A stretch of DNA of 7,498 nt from Oligoflexales bacterium. Lineage in GTDB: Bacteria; Bdellovibrionota; Oligoflexia; Oligoflexales; Oligoflexaceae. The stretch spans positions 1 through 7,498 of the forward strand of contig JADFZC010000117.1 in the NCBI GenBank assembly GCA_015232735.1. Reading direction: 5' to 3'. The first letter of the stretch is position 1, and each line of letters opens with the position of its first letter. Both the position numbers and the translations under genes were made by a program. The notes below the pieces were generated by a model, which saw nothing but the letters and a program-made list of their open reading frames with translations, was not told the DNA's origin and made no database searches. Positions 6,546 to 7,498 of the stretch are shown here, piece after piece.

Positions 6546-6596
6546 TTTGCTAACGCGAAAGATTATTAGGATGAAATGAACAATGTATACTGGAAA

Positions 6597-6678
6597 GCTA
6601 AGCTTGCTTAGGAGATCTGTTTGTAGTGTGCTGATATGTGCTGATATATTTCGTGACAGATCCTAAGCGAGCTTTAGC
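6597..6678. repeat. Large imperfect inverted repeat with a tandem 10-bp repeat in its loop
   Basis: The left arm (6597-6620, from GCTAAGCTTGCTTAGG to ATCTGT) and the right arm (6656-6678, from ACAGATCC to TTTAGC) are near-complementary over about 23 bases with small bulges. The 35-base loop holds TGTGCTGATA twice in tandem (6627-6646). The right arm overlaps a shorter perfect hairpin, GCGAGC-TTTA-GCTCGC (6667-6682), so two folds compete. The location between convergent genes suits a bidirectional transcription end, a small RNA, or a palindromic repeat element. A weak -10-like TATACT (6586-6591) lies just upstream on the plus strand. I cannot decide between these. Confidence 0.6.
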
Positions 6679-6690
6679 TCGCCAGGATAC

Positions 6691-6716
6691 GTCCGTGGCG
6701 CTTTCGCGCCACGGAC
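6691..6716 (-). terminator. Perfect 11-bp hairpin at the end of the minus-strand gene
   Basis: GTCCGTGGCGC (6691-6701) and GCGCCACGGAC (6706-6716) form a perfect stem around the loop TTTC. Read on the minus strand it begins with the last base of the TAG stop of the 6716-7498 gene. No T-run follows on that strand, and on the plus strand only a weak TAATTTG follows. Placement suggests transcription termination or 3'-end protection, but the classical intrinsic signal is incomplete. Confidence 0.5.
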
Positions 6717-7498
6717 TAATTTGAAAAAACAATCTTGCTGCCAAGTGGAACAAATGAGGTGGTCCAATAGTCAACCCACATCGTTTTTACATCAAGCCAA
6801 TTTTTCTCAGAATTTTCAACAATGATTGTATATATGTCCGGTTCAAGATTGAAGAACACTGCGTTTGTCACACGATTTCCCTGTACACCATAGTACCATC
6901 CCTCGAATACCTCTTCTTTCTTTGAATTCAAAACCTTAATATTTATGTCCCTGTTCTCTGCACCCCTCATATTGCCGTATCTAACAACCATCGTTCCCAG
7001 GGCTGGATCAAAGGCAATTGGAGTATTATTTGCGCCCATAGAGAGTTCCATATATATATCTTCAACAAAGCCTCTTCTTAAAAGTGAAATTACTCTATTT
7101 TCTTCCTTCTCATCAATTGAATACAATGTAGAGTCGTACTCTGCAGCCTGTGTTAAAACATAACCTCTGCCATTATAAAAAGATACCCCCGGGTCAATGC
7201 TTAATAAGCCGTTTTCCACAAATGTCATAGGCTCATCTCTTCCAATAACTAACATATTTACGAAATCTGTCTTGTTCAATTTATTAGCCTCCTGAGACTC
7301 CCCATATATTTGAATATTTGCAGGAGCTAATACAGCAAGTTTAGTTTCCACTCCTTTTTCAATTCTTATATCGATATCATCCTCCAAATGCCTCCCACTA
7401 AACAATGGCACCATGAACGAAGTTAAAAATCTTGAATCTTTGAATATTGAAACTTCAATCAGCCCAGGCTTTATGTTGAAAAAACAAAAACGCCCATC
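6716..7498 (-). CDS. Unrecognised beta-rich protein, N-terminus beyond the window
   Basis: The last 260 residues of a protein whose frame is open to the window's right edge. The ATG at 7414 is internal to this frame, and the residues before it (such as FFNIKPGLIEVSIF) look like real protein, so I extend the gene to the edge. I do not recognise the family. It has no membrane segment or catalytic motif that I can see. It is rich in beta-forming residues, with two similar motifs: FFNIKPG (7463-7483) and FFNLEPD (6836-6856), each followed by a hydrophobic strand. This pattern recalls carboxypeptidase-regulatory-like beta-sandwich modules, in which 'F..L.PG.Y.v.v' marks a strand-turn-strand; that is only a suggestion. 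Other recognisable stretches are VPLFSGRHLEDD and GWYYGVQGNRVTN. It could be a secreted or surface protein. It is convergent with the dap operon and ends against a perfect hairpin. Confidence 0.7.
   Translation of the reverse strand, partial: DGRFCFFNIKPGLIEVSIFKDSRFLTSFMVPLFSGRHLEDDIDIRIEKGVETKLAVLAPANIQIYGESQEANKLNKTDFVNMLVIGRDEPMTFVENGLLSIDPGVSFYNGRGYVLTQAAEYDSTLYSIDEKEENRVISLLRRGFVEDIYMELSMGANNTPIAFDPALGTMVVRYGNMRGAENRDINIKVLNSKKEEVFEGWYYGVQGNRVTNAVFFNLEPDIYTIIVENSEKNWLDVKTMWVDYWTTSFVPLGSKIVFSN

Larger units (their letters stand above)
6151..6575 (+). mobile_element. Candidate non-autonomous IscB/IS605-like element without a nuclease gene
   Basis: Two bases after the dapB stop begins a compact, GC-rich block bounded by two hairpins with the same TAAA loop: GCCCC/GGGGC at 6162-6175 and CTCTCCC/GGGAGAG at 6517-6534. 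Subterminal hairpins of this kind are what TnpA-type transposases of IS200/IS605 elements recognise at left and right ends. The interior carries an extended structured RNA resembling those upstream of iscB, but no frame long enough for an IscB-like protein (usually around 400 residues). A short frame (6430-6579) passes through the right hairpin as NPQGGFLLSLKGEVSAA, similar in style to the protein ends encoded across such hairpins. I infer an internally deleted, transposase- and nuclease-less copy. The right edge is a guess: ATGA occurs at 6571 and 6576, and HEARO elements are, as I recall, followed by ATGA or GTGA. Family assignment is from memory, not a search. Confidence 0.5.

Noticed and set aside
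6151..6575. tRNA, rRNA, CRISPR array or group II intron
   Set aside because: No cloverleaf, no rRNA signature, no regularly spaced repeats, and no recognisable domain V or reverse transcriptase; the hairpin-bounded layout fits an IS605-like end better.

Overview
The window comes from an AT-rich Gram-negative bacterium. A signal-peptide outer-membrane-type protein ending in Phe and a lipoprotein signal point to a diderm. Gene content fits a deltaproteobacterial or Bdellovibrionota-like lineage, because RNase Y occurs there and an argH - small lipoprotein - (lysA) - dapA - dapB order is known from such groups (recalled, not searched). This placement is an inference with modest confidence.

Positions 1-6148 hold five tightly packed plus-strand genes that look like one transcription unit: the 3' part of rny (RNase Y), a predicted beta-barrel outer-membrane protein, a 494-residue protein that reads as a degenerate argininosuccinate lyase fused to a small lipoprotein, then dapA and dapB. 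Gaps are 9 and 22 bases, followed by overlaps of 4 and 8 bases. DapA and DapB catalyse consecutive steps toward diaminopimelate, used for peptidoglycan and lysine. The lyase-like protein keeps the helical scaffold at both ends of the ArgH fold but lacks the catalytic signature motifs, and no lysA lies between it and dapA. Together this hints at a lineage that has lost arginine synthesis and perhaps the last lysine step while keeping diaminopimelate for its wall, as could suit a predator or host-associated cell.

Positions 6149-6715 have no convincing gene and are visibly more GC-rich than the flanks. From two bases after the dapB stop to about 6575 the DNA is packed with hairpins, long-range pairings and a candidate pseudoknot. 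It resembles the left end plus guide RNA (HEARO/omega RNA) of an IscB-type IS200/IS605-like element, joined almost directly to a right-end hairpin, with no iscB nuclease gene between. I read it as a non-autonomous, nuclease-less element; family assignment rests on recalled patterns and needs a covariance-model search. From 6597 to 6716 follow a second set of structures: a large imperfect inverted repeat whose loop carries two 10-bp tandem repeats, and a perfect 11-bp hairpin.

Positions 6716-7498 (minus strand) are the C-terminal part of an unrecognised beta-rich protein, convergent with the dap operon and running off the window edge.
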